Source: Carbonatibacter sp965199245
GTDB lineage: Bacteria > Pseudomonadota > Alphaproteobacteria > Kiloniellales > Kiloniellaceae
Length of the DNA stretch: 64,000 bases
NCBI GenBank assembly: GCA_965199245.1
Contig: CBDAQP010000003.1
Span: 930,001-994,000, forward strand
Direction of reading: 5' to 3'
Every line of letters begins with the position of its first letter. Position 1 is the first letter of the stretch. Below the pieces are notes generated by a model, which ran no database searches, was not told where the DNA came from, and was given only the letters and a program-made list of their open reading frames with translations. The position numbers and the translations under genes were made by a program. Shown one piece after another: positions 26,343 through 37,049 of the stretch.

Positions 26343-27572
26343 GGACACCCGTATTAACCCCCGATTTATGCCCTGTTGTAGCCAATTGTGATTTTTCGAG
26401 ACGGCGTTTTTTTCGCCGCAGATTGCGGTGGCGGGACGTTTTTTACGACGGAATCCGCATTCCGGACGGACTGCGGTTGCCCGGCGGTCATGGAAGATCA
26501 GGCGATCCATGTTGTACGCGAGATTGGCCAGCGTCAGTTTGGCTTCTGCCCGCTTGAGGGTGCGGATGAACAGACCGAAGCGGTTTTTCTGATGGGCGAA
26601 AACATGCTCCACCCGTGCGCGGATGGCTGATTTTCGCGCGTTGGCCCGTGCACTGGCTTTTGGCATGGGTTTACCCTTGGGTTTCTTGCGTGCGGCTGAC
26701 CAGCATCTTCTTCGCCAGCCATTTCTCATTGCTTTCGGAGCGGGTGTCACCCCAAACTTCGGCTGACGTGTTGTCCGTATCAAACACACGCCTGAGTTGA
26801 TGCCCGTCCGCAGCTTTAGCAGATGTCACGGCCTGGCCCCGGATGAAACCGTAGCACCGGTCAATACTGATGTGGGACTTGTCGCCGAGTGGCGATTTGT
26901 GGCAGAGGTGTGCCATCAGGCCGGTCGCGAACCTTGCCGCCCACCTTCAGCGTCCAGCGCGCATCCACATCCTTTTGTGCTGCTTTGGCGGGGTCATCCG
27001 GCCAGATTTCAGTTGCGCTTTTGCCCTCCTTGACGGCTTTTTTCTCAGGCTCGGTGTTGCGTTGCTTCGGGGCCGGGACAAGGGACGCATCGACGATCTG
27101 CCCCGACATCGGGATATAGCCTTTCTTGTGCAGTTGCCAGTCAAAAGCCTTCATCACCCGCCGCAAGGTCCCGGTTTCCGTCAGTTTGTTGCGAAACAGG
27201 CGGATCGTGTTCTCGTCCGGTGTTGGGCCGCCAAGGTCGAAATTCAGAAAGCGCATCCAGGACACCGGATCATGAATTCCATCTTTTTCAGGTTATGCTG
27301 CGCCTGCAGGATCATCGCCTTGAACATGGACACCGGATCAAAAGGCGGGCGACCACCTTTCGCGCCGTCGCCATACCCCAACCCCTCGACCAGCCACCCC
27401 CGGAAATAGTCAAACGTGGCCTCCAGAACCTCCAGCGCGTCCTTTCTGATCTGATCAAGGTGATCTGACAGACTGAAAAAACCTCTCCGTTCCATGTCCC
27501 ACTCCCTCAAAAAAGCATAAAAAAACATGGAATCACAAAATCGCTCATCACGCCAGGTTAATACGGGTGTCC
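26343..27572 (-). mobile_element. IS5-family element (type B), copy 1, frameshifted
   Basis: Inverted ends GGACACCCGTATTAACC / GGTTAATACGGGTGTCC, about 1230 bp. The minus-strand transposase starts near 27495 (MERRGFFSLSDHLDQIRKD) and runs GGRPPFDPVSMFKAMILQAQ, LGGPTPDENTIRLFRNKL, GQIVDASLVPAPKQRN, KDVDARWTLK, then, after frame changes, DKSHISIDR, and VEHVFAHQKNRFGLFIRTLK. These are the IS5-subgroup DDE blocks. Frameshifts near 27280, 26930 and 26720 inactivate it. Flanks read AGAT and AGCT. Confidence 0.85.
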
Positions 27573-27576
27573 AGCT

Positions 27577-28407
27577 TGTTCTTGTCCCCGGGCTGTTGCA
27601 TCAGAAGACGCCAGGCCCAACAGTTTCGCAAAACGGGCCTCGAGGTTTCCGGCAATCTTACGGACAATATCGCGGAAAACCCGGCCCGGGAAGGTCTTCA
27701 GTTTCCTGATCTCGCGGCGCATGCGCCGGAACTGTCTGGCATGGGCGTAACGCCCGGCCGGCGTGTCTGGCCACACGGGTGTGGCTGCGGCGCAGGACAA
27801 TGCCGTGCCGTTTGGCCTGAGAGCTTGCAACGCTTTCAGATACAGACGGCTGTCGGTGGGATGGGCGATGGCCCCGGGTTGAACGCCACCGTAATCCGCT
27901 CGAAGCTGCTGTCCTTGACCGTCAACCGCAACACCGACTGTCGCCGACAGAACCTGCTCCATGCCTGCGGAACCGACACGCTTGCGCCAGCGCGTCATCG
28001 TGCCGGAGTCAATCGGCAGGCGGTGCTGAAAAAAATCAAAACCGCAGAAATACGGCCAGTAGGGGTTCTCGACCCACCGCTCCACAACCTCATCAGGTCG
28101 TACATGTGTTTCAGATCGTGCAGCCCGCAGACGCGTTGGTTTCGCAGGACGGCGGCCTGTCGTGCTGGCCAAAGGCTTCGTCGAATGCGAACCAGGGCAT
28201 CAAGGTGCTCAGGCGTATCAGCTTATGTTCCTTGTCGATGATTGCATCAAGGCGTTCGCGAAAGAGGTCGGCGGGTGTTGCTTCCTGGGCTTCATGAAAA
28301 TCTACCGGAAAACGAGGGGTGAAAGCGATCCTGCTGGCATTTTACAATATTTGATTCACTCTGGGAATCCATATTATCTGCGGACTTCAGAGTTTTTCAG
28401 CGCGAAC
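27577..28407 (-). mobile_element. IS5-family type A element, left two-thirds, inverted
   Basis: Read on the minus strand from 28407 (GTTCGCGCTGAAAAACTC) it follows the type A transposase N-terminal part (VVERWVENPYWPYFCGFDFF, IDSGTMTRWRKRV, SFERI region damaged) to the AGCT site at 27573, where the type B element takes over. Frameshifted. Confidence 0.82.
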
Positions 28408-28536
28408 TACTGATTTTGAAAAACTGGCCAGATGATTAACTTTAAAATAACCCCCAAAACTAAAATATTAGTTTATTTATACGCGCATTCTTAAAAAAAC
28501 CTTGATTTTGTTTATTTTGGCCATTATAGCTAAATT

Positions 28537-29334
28537 ATGAGTTTAGAAAATGAATCCAAAATAAACAAATTGCTAAAAGACTGGCCAACAGGGACAGTTT
28601 ACCTGTCATCATGGCTTGCGGATAACGGCGTCTCAAATCAGCTCTTAAGCCAGTACAAAAAAAGCAAATGGTTGTCTTCTATAGGATCGGGCGCGGTTAT
28701 CCGCGCTGGTGATAATGTTGATTATCATGGTGGATTATATGCACTTCAAAATCAGGCGGGGTTATCAGTGCATGCTGGTGGGCGCACGGCTTTATCCCTG
28801 CAGGGACGAGCACATTACATAGATATGGCAGCAGGTAGAGCAGTTTTGCTTGGAAGCAAAAAAGAAAACCTGCCAGCCTGGTTTAAGAATAAAACATGGG
28901 AAACTAAAACATGGGAAACAAAGATAGATTATTATACGACCTCATTTCTGCCTGCAGATATGGGGCTTGTTGATTTGGAACGGAGTAACTTCACTGTAAA
29001 GATATCTTCTTCTGCACGCGCCATGCTGGAGTGTTTATATCTTGCACCGAAACACCAGGAGCTCTTTGAATGTTACGAGCTAATGGAAGGTATGAATGAT
29101 TTAAGACCTAAATCGGTTCAAGAACTGCTAGAGAATTGCTCATCCATAAAAGTTAAACGCCTGTTCTTTTACTTGGCAGATAAATTTAAACACCCTTGGC
29201 TGGATTTTGTTGATCTGTCAAATGTAGATTTAGGATCAGGCACACGAAGCTTTGTTAAAAACGGCGTGTACATAGATAAATACAAGATAACCGTACCGAA
29301 AGAATTTGAAAAAAATGAACAACCAGAAATATAA
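28537..29334 (+). CDS. abiEi: AbiEi-type antitoxin of an AbiE (type IV TA) system
   Basis: 265 residues. The N-terminal winged-helix part (INKLLKDWPTGTVYLSSWLA, NQLLSQYKKSKWLSSIGSGA) followed by GGLYALQNQAGLSVHAGGRT, ALSLQGRAHYI is the AbiEi antitoxin/regulator pattern; the C-terminal domain has the LECLYLAP and KVKRLFFYLADK segments of the family. AbiEi represses its own operon and counters the nucleotidyltransferase toxin AbiEii. The toxin start overlaps the antitoxin 3' end, but the toxin is cut off 45 bp later. Clearly more AT-rich than the chromosomal genes. Confidence 0.83.
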   Translation: MSLENESKINKLLKDWPTGTVYLSSWLADNGVSNQLLSQYKKSKWLSSIGSGAVIRAGDNVDYHGGLYALQNQAGLSVHAGGRTALSLQGRAHYIDMAAGRAVLLGSKKENLPAWFKNKTWETKTWETKIDYYTTSFLPADMGLVDLERSNFTVKISSSARAMLECLYLAPKHQELFECYELMEGMNDLRPKSVQELLENCSSIKVKRLFFYLADKFKHPWLDFVDLSNVDLGSGTRSFVKNGVYIDKYKITVPKEFEKNEQPEI

Positions 29335-29360
29335 AAATCAGGGTCGCTTGCTACTGAGGG
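29315..29360 (+). pseudogene. abiEii: AbiEii toxin, first 15 codons only, truncated by IS3
   Basis: ATG 29315 overlaps the abiEi stop by 20 bases and reads MNNQKYKNQGRLLLR, the characteristic start of AbiEii nucleotidyltransferases (xYxxQxxLLLRVLP). The IS3 end TGCTGTTCTCCC begins at 29361. The rest of the toxin is not found on the other side of the IS (33472 onward is IS sequence), so it has been deleted. Confidence 0.65.
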
Positions 29361-30042
29361 TGCTGTTCTCCCTGAATCTTGATCCATTGATAAGTTAGTT
29401 TTTTTGTCATTTTCACGGAGGCCCTCAATGAAGCGCAGATTTACGGACGCACAGATGATCGGGATTTTGAAGGAACACGAGGCAGGTGTTCCGGCCAGGG
29501 AGCTTTGCCGCAAGTACGGGATGCCACATTCTATAAGTGGAAGGCGAGGTTCTCTGGCATGGAGGTCAATGAGGTTCGCCGTCTCCGGGACCTGGAAGAG
29601 GAGAACCGGCGCCTGAAGAAGCTGGTTGCGGATTTATCGCTGGACAGGATGGCGTTGGAGGAGGTTCTAAAAAAGATCTGGGCGTCGCCGCGCTGTTGTG
29701 CTGCTTCAGGAGATTGGCCTGACGCCGATCCTGTCGTCTGGCGGGTCAGCCGCGTTCCACGCACCGCTACAAATCGGTTCAGTCACCGGAGACAGAGCTG
29801 CGGCGGAAGATGCGGGAGCTGGCCGATCGGCATCGTCGCTTTGGCCATCCGCGATTGCATGTTCTGCTCAGGCGTGAGGGCTTCGGGGCCAACCACAAAA
29901 AGACCCATCGGATATACGTGGAAGAAGGTTTGCAGGTACGCAAGCGCAAGAAACGGCGGCGATCGGTGATCATCCGCCGGCCCCTGGTGCTGCCGACATC
30001 CCCCGGACAGAAATGGAGCATGGACTTTATGAGTGATCAGCT

Positions 30043-30245
30043 GGACACCCGTATTAACCCTGGAAAGAAAAGGCATTCTGTGTTCTAACGGCCATGAGGG
30101 TTACAGGAGGAGTCATTCAGTGAAAATCATCCCAAACCGCCTGTTCAGTTAGGCTTCAGACCGCGAAACGGCGTGAAAAATTGCCGAAACGCCATGTCCA
30201 CACCAGTCAATCTCACCTCAGGTTAGCGGGTTAATACGGGTGTCC
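30043..30245. mobile_element. 203-bp non-autonomous element (MITE-like), copy 2, in IS3 orfB
   Basis: Same length and nearly the same sequence as 25205-25407, with only a few base differences. Flanked by AGCT (30039-30042 and 30246-30249). Removing it with one AGCT restores the IS3 reading frame (FMSDQL then SSGRRIRLFNVIDDF), which proves both the insertion boundaries and the 4-bp target duplication. Confidence 0.93.
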
Positions 30246-30614
30246 AGCTATCCAGCGGCCGGCGTATCCGGCTGTTCAATGTTATCGATGATTTCACCAG
30301 ACAATGCCACGCCATGACCGTGGACTTTTCGATTAACGGTCTTCGGGTGGCCAGGGAACTGACCCGGCTCCTCGACTTGTATGGCAAACCGGAGGTCATC
30401 GTCTGTGACAATGGCACCGAATACACCTCGATGGCGATGTTCAAATGGGCTCGGGACAGTGGCGTTGATCTCCAGTTCATACAGCCGGGGAAACCCAGCC
30501 AAAACGGTTTCATCGAAGCCTTCAACGCCCGTGTAAGGGATGAATGCCTGAATGAAAACCTGTTTTCAAGCCTGAGAGAGGCGCAGGATGTAACCGAAAG
30601 ATGGAGGATCAGCT

Positions 30615-33307
30615 GGACACCCGTATTAACCTGGCGTGATGAGCGATTTTGTGATGTTGTGTTTTTTTATGCTTTTTTGAGGGAGTGGGACATGGAACGG
30701 AGAGGTTTTTTCAGTCTGTCGGAGCATCTTGATCAGATCAGCAAGGACGCGCTGGAGGTTCTGGAGGCCACGTTTGACTATTTCCGGGGGTGGCTGGTCG
30801 AGGGGTTGGGGTATGGCGATGGCGCGAAAGGTGGTCGCCCGCCCTTTGATCCGGTGTCCATGTTCAAGGCGATGATCCTGCAGGCGCAGCATAACCTGAA
30901 AAAAATGGAATTTATGATCCGGTGTCCTGGATGCGCTTTCTAAATTTCGACCTTGGCGGCCCAACACCAGACGAGAACACGATCCGCCTGTTTCGCAACA
31001 AACTGACGGAAACCGGGACCTTGCGGCGGGTGATGAAGGCTTTTGACTGGCAACTGCACAAGAAAGGCTATATCCCGATGTCGGGGCAGATCGTCGATGC
31101 GTCCCTTGTCCCGGCCCCGAAGCAACGCAACACCGAGCCTGAGAAAAAAGCCGTCAAGGAGGGTAAAAGCGCAACTGAAATCTGGCCGGATGACCCCGCC
31201 AAAGCAGCACAAAAGGATGTGGATGCGCGCTGGACGCTGAAGGTGGGCGGCAAGGTTCGCTACCGGCCTGATGGCACACCTCTGCCACAAATCGCCACTC
31301 GGCGACAAGTCCCACATCAGTATTGACCGGCACTACGGTTTCATCCGGGGCCAGGCCGTGACATCGGCTACAGCTGCGGACGGGCATCAACTCAGGCGTG
31401 TGTTTGATACGGACAACACGTCAGCCGAAGTCTGGGGTGACACAGCCTATCGTTCCGAAAGCAATGAGAAATGGCTGGCGAAGAAAATGTTGGTCAGCCG
31501 TATCCATCGCAAGAAACCCAAAGGTAAACCCATGCCGAAAGCCAGTGCACGGGCCAACGCGCGAAAATCAGCCATCCGTGCACGGGTCGAGCATGTTTTC
31601 GCCCATCAGAAAAACCGCTTCGGTCTGTTCATCCGCACCCTCAAGCGGGCAGAAGCCAAACTGACGCTGGCCAATCTCGCCTACAACATGGATCGCCTGA
31701 TCTTCCATGAACGCCGGGCAACCGCAGTCGTTCGCGCTGAACAAAGCCTAAGCCATTGCTATTTCGAAGCGTTGGAAGTGTGGTGAAGTATTCGGTTTTG
31801 CCGTTTTCGTCGTCCTGATCACCGCATTGATGACCCGGACAAGCCAAAACGCGATGGCGTTCAGACGCATGTTATGGCCAGCCGCCGCCAGCAAGGCGTT
31901 CATGGCGTCTCCAGTTTGGCCTTTCAGGAAGTTCCGATCAAGGCGGCCATCGGTTTTCATGTGTCCGATGGTAGCCTCGATGGCCGACCTTCGTTTGAGT
32001 TCGCGCCTCATCTGCGGGCTCAATCCGCGCGTGCGCCCTGACATCATGACCGAGGCCTCGCCCTCGTAATTGTGGCCACGATAGCCCCTGTCGACGTAGA
32101 CCCGTTCCGGGTCGACTCCAGTCATCCGGGCGGCCCGGGCCACTGTATCAGCCAAAGTATGGCCATCGTAGGGATTGCCCCGGAAACTTTTCGCCGCCAG
32201 CACCAGACCCTCACGGTTGGTGGTGGCAATCCCGACCTTGGCACCAAACTCGTAAGGATTACGCGCCTTACCTTTGGCGATGCAGGCAACTTCCGGAGCG
32301 TGCAGGGCATAGAGCTTGTTCTTGTCCCCGGGCTGTTGCACCAGAAGACGCCAGGCCCAACAGTCTCGCGAACCGGGCCTCGAGGTTCCCGGCAATCTTA
32401 CGGACAATATCGCGGAAAACCCGGCCCAGATAGGTCTTCAGTTTCCTGATCTCGCGGCGCATGCGCCGGAACTGTCTGGCATGGGCGTAACCATAAGGGC
32501 AGCGCGTCTGGCCACACGGGTGTGGCTGCGGCGCAGGACAATGCCGTGCCGTTTGGCCTGGCGAACCAGGGCCTGCAACGCTTTCAGATACAGACGGCTG
32601 TCGGTGGGGTAAGCTATGGCCTTGGGTTGAACGGTCGTATCCACCGTAATCCGCTCGAAACTGCTGTCCTTGACTGCTCCCGCGTCAACCGCAACACCGA
32701 CCGTCGCCGACAAAACCGTCTCCATGCCTTCGGGACCAACACGCCTGCGCCAGCGCGTCATCGTGCTGGAGTCAATCGGCAGGCGGTGCTGAAAAAAATC
32801 AAAACCGCAGAAATACTGCCAGTAGGGGTTCTCGACCCACCGCTCCACAACCTCATCAGGTCGTACATGTGTTTCAGATAGTGCAGCCCGACCATCAGAC
32901 GCGTTGGTTTCGCAGGACGGCGGCCTGTAGTGCTTGCCAAAGGCCTCATCAAATGCGGACCAGGTCATCAAGTTGCTCAGGCGTATCAGATTATGTTCCT
33001 TGTCGATGATCGAATCAAGGCGTTCGCGAAAGAGGTCGGCGGGTGTTGCTTTTTGGGCTTCATGAAAATCTACCAGAAAACGAGGGGTGAAAGCGATCCT
33101 GCCGGCATTTTACAATACTTGATTCCCTCTGGGAATCCATATTATCTGCGGACTTCAGAGTTTTTCAGCGCGAACGCAGTCCGTCCGGAATGCGGATTCC
33201 GTCGCAAAAAACGTCCCGCCAACGCAATCTGCGGCGAAAAAAACGCCGTCTCGAAAAATCACAATTGGCCACAGCAGGGCATAAATCGGGGGTTAATACG
33301 GGTGTCC
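30615..33307 (+). mobile_element. IS5-family element (type B), copy 2, interrupted by a type A element
   Basis: Ends GGACACCCGTATTAACC and GGTTAATACGGGTGTCC, flanked by AGCT (30611-30614 and 33308-33311). The transposase begins near 30692 (MERRGFFSLSEHLDQISKDA), with frameshifts near 30915 and 31285, then GQIVDASLVPAPKQRN, DARWTLKVGGKVRYRPDG, DKSHISIDRHYGFIRGQAV, GDTAYRSESNEKW and RVEHVFAHQKNRFGLFIRTL. The gene's last codons are split by the type A element at 31730-33175; its 3' end resumes after 33175. Removing the element with one AGCT restores IS3 orfB (WRIS to YNNHRPHSAL). Confidence 0.9.
31730..33175 (-). mobile_element. IS5-family element (type A), full-length copy, minus strand
   Basis: Both ends are present (GTTCGCGCTGAACAAAGCC at 31730; TTTTTCAGCGCGAAC to 33175), about 1446 bp, flanked by direct GCAGTC on each side, the only type A copy with a visible target duplication. 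The transposase is the best preserved: MTWSAFDEAFGKHYRPPSCE near 32960, VVERWVENPYWQYFCGFDFF, SSFERITVDTTVQPKAIAYP, then after a frame change NKLYALHAPEVACIAKGKAR, VGIATTNREGLVLAAKSFRG, VYVDRGYRGHNYEG, RSAIEATIGHMKTDGRLDRN, FLKGQTGDAMNALLAAAGHN. Still frameshifted at least twice. Confidence 0.88.
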
Positions 33308-33471
33308 AGCTACAACAATCACAGGCCACACTCCGCCCTGAATTGGGCAACCCCCAATGAATTCGCATCACTCTGTTCCGGGTTAACCCGGAACAGAGTG
33401 GACAAGATCGCATGAACCTGTCATACGGGAAAAGCTAACTACTCAATGGCACAGCTTTGGGGAGAACAGCA

Positions 33472-33543
33472 GCAAAATCGAATACTTCACCACACTTCCA
33501 ACGCTGCGAAATAGCAATGACTTAGGATTTGTTCAGCGCGAAC
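33472..33543. mobile_element. right-end remnant of an IS5 type A element
   Basis: AATACTTCACCACACTTCC and GCGAAATAGCAATGACTTAG, ending TTGTTCAGCGCGAAC at 33543, matches the type A right end at 23990-24058. It abuts the last codons of sngC with 3 bases between. Confidence 0.8.
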
Positions 33544-33546
33544 TTA

Positions 33547-35736
33547 TTAAGGGAGCCATTTTTTTAGCCATAAAACCGTATTCTTGACATCAAAATATTT
33601 TTGACCGTACCCTTCAGTCAATAGACTTTCCGGTAAAGCTTCATCATATTTTTCGATATTTTTTTCAGGAACAGACATCGCAAGACCAGTGTTTGTGAAG
33701 CTCTTTTGTTGGCTCAATTGCTTTAAGCAATCTGTAACCTCTTGCAAATTCGACTTTTCTATCTCAACCACCCCAGCAAAAGCAGAGGCCGTATAACCTG
33801 ACTTAATGAGCATTGTGGTAATGGTATTGACTATTTTATCTCCCATCCAAGGCACAATATAGACATAGCCATTGTTCTCAAAAATTCTATGTTTTTTTAA
33901 TGCCGCAATTTTGAAAAATTCCAAGCCCTCATGAAAAAGCTCTTTGGCTGTCGCATCTAAGTAATCCACCTGACCATTATCAGAAAGAATTCTATAATCA
34001 CCACTTTCGTATATGCGAAGCATCTCTTGCCTAACCAGATCGTGAACCAACATACCTTGTCCATTGAATTGAGGCGGCTCACCTCCCTTGGAAGGTGATA
34101 CATGAATTGTTTTCTTATCTGTGTCTATACTCTCAACTTTCCACCGGCGACCCGTGAAAATAATATGCTGCCCTTCTAAAATCAGAGAGTCCACGGGCAA
34201 TGTTCCCAAAGTCTTATCGCCAGCGATAACTCTAAATTCCTCTGGTGTTTTGAAAACGGCGTAGAAAGTGTAGTTGTTTGTTAAAAACTCGCCCTGCAAA
34301 CCCAAAACCAACTCGCCACTAGATAGCTGTGTTATTAGATTTTCTTTTCCCATATGGGATATTAGCTTTTTAAACTGCTCAGTAGTTACGTTATTAAAAC
34401 AACCGTTTTTGCAGAGCAGTCTATAAACTTGATCTGCACGAATGCCACCCCATTGTGCGATTAACGCAAGAATTTGATGCAACAAAGTCGAAAAATGAAA
34501 ACTCCCCATGTCAGCAGGTTCATACCACTTATGCATGATAAGAATCCTCGTCATAGCCAAAGATTGAAACAATTCCATTCTTAGCTTATCTACAACATTA
34601 GAGTCGGCATGAATTTCTTTTTCAGCAATTAGCATTCTGAGAATTGCGGATGAACCTCTGCGCCCAGAGCGCCCAAGCCTCTGCCTTAGACTTGCCACGG
34701 AATGCGGGGCTGTGACTTGTATGACGGAATCCACCTTGCCAATATCAATACCCAGCTCAAGCGTCATGGTACAGATAGCCGTAGTCGGAAGGCTATCTTT
34801 TTGAAGCCTAGCTTCCAGCTCTTCTCGAAGATTCTTATTCAAAGAACCATGATGCGGAAAAAATTCATTGGGAACGACATCTTGCTCACACATATCGCTT
34901 AATTGAGCACTGATACTTTCGGTTCTCTTGCGACTATTAGCAAAAACCAAGTGTGAACCACCCCTGCAAAACTTATATAAATCATCGCATATTCTGTAAT
35001 GTGCTGGCACACCGTCCTTATTTTTTGTTGGATCAATATAACCATGAATTCTAAATTTTAGCTCCGATTGAGCTTTATCGCTTTTTATAATTTTGCAGGG
35101 GATCTTCGTATTCTGACGTAATGCTTTCGGAATTTCGTCTAGGTTTCCCAATGTAGCACTTAAAGCTATTCGCGGAATTGTCTTCTCTATTTCTTGTATT
35201 AGTAAATCTAGCCTATTTAACAATGATAATAAATGCTGCCCTCTCTCCGTGCCTATAAAAGAATGAAATTCATCAATGACTATGTATTTTAAAGAGAAAA
35301 AAGCTCTTTGAAGCCAACCCGGCTCTCTAATCAACAAAGATTCCAAGGATTCCGGTGTAATCAATACAATGCCTGAAGGATTTCTCTTCGATTTTGATTT
35401 TACACTTTGAGATACATCACCATGCCAAGGCGTAACATAAATATCCGTTATAAGGCTCAAGCTGTCTAAACGCCTGTACTGATCGTTAATTAGTGCTTTT
35501 AAAGGGCTGATATACAATATCGAATAACCATCTTTTTCATTAATGGTAGCAGAGCAAGCCGGCAAGAAAAAAGCTTCTGTTTTTCCTGCCGCAGTAGCGG
35601 CACTAATAATAACATCCTGATTACCAGATAAAATTGGCTCAATAGCCTCATTTTGAATATCCCTTAATATTTTCCAGCCCTGTTTGAATATCCATTTTTG
35701 AATACGCTTATCTAGATTATCGAAGGAAGAATTCAT
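33547..35736 (-). CDS. sngC: DEAD/DEAH-box helicase of a Shango-type defence operon
   Basis: 729 residues, superfamily 2 helicase. Q-like motif LRDIQNEAI; Walker A AATAAGKT at residues 46-53; SPLKALIND (Ia); TPESLE (Ib); DEFH at 155-158 (II); SAT at 193-195 (III); TLELGIDIG (V) near 325-333; QRLGRSGR at 352-359 (VI). The DEFH box and overall layout resemble Lhr-like helicases of defence loci. The C-terminal 350 residues are less conserved. The start overlaps the sngB stop by 4 bp (ATGA). Established: Shango consists of a TerB-domain protein (SngA), an ATPase (SngB) and a helicase (SngC); the gene set and order here fit. AT-rich unlike the host genes. The stop lies 3 bp from an IS end but the C-terminus looks natural. 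Confidence 0.85.
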   Translation of the reverse strand: MNSSFDNLDKRIQKWIFKQGWKILRDIQNEAIEPILSGNQDVIISAATAAGKTEAFFLPACSATINEKDGYSILYISPLKALINDQYRRLDSLSLITDIYVTPWHGDVSQSVKSKSKRNPSGIVLITPESLESLLIREPGWLQRAFFSLKYIVIDEFHSFIGTERGQHLLSLLNRLDLLIQEIEKTIPRIALSATLGNLDEIPKALRQNTKIPCKIIKSDKAQSELKFRIHGYIDPTKNKDGVPAHYRICDDLYKFCRGGSHLVFANSRKRTESISAQLSDMCEQDVVPNEFFPHHGSLNKNLREELEARLQKDSLPTTAICTMTLELGIDIGKVDSVIQVTAPHSVASLRQRLGRSGRRGSSAILRMLIAEKEIHADSNVVDKLRMELFQSLAMTRILIMHKWYEPADMGSFHFSTLLHQILALIAQWGGIRADQVYRLLCKNGCFNNVTTEQFKKLISHMGKENLITQLSSGELVLGLQGEFLTNNYTFYAVFKTPEEFRVIAGDKTLGTLPVDSLILEGQHIIFTGRRWKVESIDTDKKTIHVSPSKGGEPPQFNGQGMLVHDLVRQEMLRIYESGDYRILSDNGQVDYLDATAKELFHEGLEFFKIAALKKHRIFENNGYVYIVPWMGDKIVNTITTMLIKSGYTASAFAGVVEIEKSNLQEVTDCLKQLSQQKSFTNTGLAMSVPEKNIEKYDEALPESLLTEGYGQKYFDVKNTVLWLKKWLP

Positions 35737-37049
35737 AACTTGAATGAAACCAATTCATCATCGTCATCTGAAGCTTCCTCATTGTTATCATTGATATCAC
35801 TTGGTGCTTCTATTGCGATTGTGGTATCTTCTATCAAATTCTGCCAATCCAACGAATTATTTTGCTCTATTACACTTAATAAATCTATAAACGCCTTGAT
35901 CGTATTTCGGGGTGTTGTGAAATACGCATTGCCAATCTTTTTATTGCAATGGTCTAGAAATGATTTAAGCGCGTTATCATCAACCAGATACTGGCTTCTA
36001 TCCCCACCCGCAAAAACATTTCTAAGGTTCTTAAGCAAAATAAACAATTCTTCAGGTGTGAGGCTGGCCAAGCGCAGTGCAGGAGAAGAGTAGTCAATAA
36101 CCCCAGCTCTTTGGGCAAAACTGTTTTCCGCCAACCTAGTTTGAAGAGCATCATAGCTATAAAGCCCTTTTCTAGGGTCTAGCAAAAACTCTGGAGTACC
36201 CCCTAATAGAAACCCAAGATTCTCAGCCGTACCTTGCAAACAATCATTCAATATACGTAATATTTGCTCATAGTTCGCCGTTCTAGCCTGTTTGCTGTGC
36301 AATTTGTAAAGGTTTACCATTTCATCAAGATTAACGAGCAACCCCTTATAACCCGCTTGTTGCACAAACAAGCTCATAAGTTTTAGGGCATCGTAGAAAT
36401 GATCGTCAGAAATAATTGTCCTTACGCCTAGATCATTTCTTGCATCTGTCTTCGTTGTATATTCAGCACGCAACCACCTAATAGCATTAGATTTAAGATG
36501 CTCATCATGGTTTTCATGCCCTTGCCAATAGGCCTCGATAACTTTTGCAAAATCATACCCACCCACCAACTCTGTAAGCTTATGTAGCCTTGATTGCATA
36601 GCCTCAGTAACATCTATGCACTTTTGATCTGCTTCCTGACGAGCCAAAGTTATAAACTTTTCTACTATACTGGTTAGGGCATTTCCGTCAGGTTTTGTTC
36701 TCGTCGAAATATTTCGCATCAATTCAGAGTACAAGTTTCTTGCTTGCCCAGCTGATGCATGAATCCTTCTATCTGGAGATAAATCCGCATTGACCGTTAC
36801 AAGCATTTTTTCCAAAGCTATTGATCTGACAACGCTTAAAAAGAAAGTTTTTCCAGAACCGTAATCACCAATAATCAGACGAAAAGCCGACCCTCCGTCA
36901 CAAATACGTTCAATATCCTTATACAAAGCTTGAAGCTCATTACTTCTTCCCACCTGAATATGCTGAATACCAATCTTAGGTGTAACACCTGATTTCAAAG
37001 ATTGAATGACTGCATCTTTTTCCTTGGCTCTAATTCTTTGTCCAGTCAT
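35733..37049 (-). CDS. sngB: P-loop ATPase of a Shango-type defence operon (DUF2791/BrxD-like)
   Basis: 438 residues. Walker A GDYGSGKT at residues 61-68 (FRLIIGDYGSGKTFFLSVV), Walker B LLVNLDEM at 237-244, and a conserved NDCLQGTAENLGFLLGGTPE segment (about 263-282), the profile of DUF2791 AAA-type ATPases used in BREX (BrxD) and Shango. An acidic, disordered C-terminal tail (NNEEASDDDDELVSFKL). It shares one base with the sngA stop (TAATG) and overlaps sngC by 4 bp, so the three are made from one message. The biochemical role within Shango is not known to me. Confidence 0.85.
   Translation of the reverse strand: MTGQRIRAKEKDAVIQSLKSGVTPKIGIQHIQVGRSNELQALYKDIERICDGGSAFRLIIGDYGSGKTFFLSVVRSIALEKMLVTVNADLSPDRRIHASAGQARNLYSELMRNISTRTKPDGNALTSIVEKFITLARQEADQKCIDVTEAMQSRLHKLTELVGGYDFAKVIEAYWQGHENHDEHLKSNAIRWLRAEYTTKTDARNDLGVRTIISDDHFYDALKLMSLFVQQAGYKGLLVNLDEMVNLYKLHSKQARTANYEQILRILNDCLQGTAENLGFLLGGTPEFLLDPRKGLYSYDALQTRLAENSFAQRAGVIDYSSPALRLASLTPEELFILLKNLRNVFAGGDRSQYLVDDNALKSFLDHCNKKIGNAYFTTPRNTIKAFIDLLSVIEQNNSLDWQNLIEDTTIAIEAPSDINDNNEEASDDDDELVSFKL

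Larger units (their letters stand above)
29361..33471 (+). mobile_element. IS3-family element (type F) carrying nested insertions
   Basis: Ends TGCTGTTCTCCC (29361) and GGAGAACAGCA (33471). orfA starts at 29428 (MKRRFTDAQMIGILKEHEAG, CRKYGMP) with a frameshift near 29525, then ARFSGMEVNEVRRLRDLEEE and NRRLKKLVADLSLDRMALEE. orfB segments: KWSMDFMSDQL at 30010, then FNVIDDFTRQCHAMTVDFSI, VIVCDNGTEYTSMAMFKWAR and PGKPSQNGFIEAFNARVRDE up to 30610, and finally YNNHRPHSALNWATPNEFAS from 33312. orfB is split by a 203-bp element at 30043 and by a type B element at 30615, itself split by a type A element. Confidence 0.87.

Noticed and set aside
33547..37049. Helicase plus ATPase as part of a BREX or DISARM system
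   Set aside because: No PglZ, PglX/methylase, BrxA/BrxB or DrmA/DrmB genes accompany them; the third partner is a TerB-domain protein, which fits Shango.
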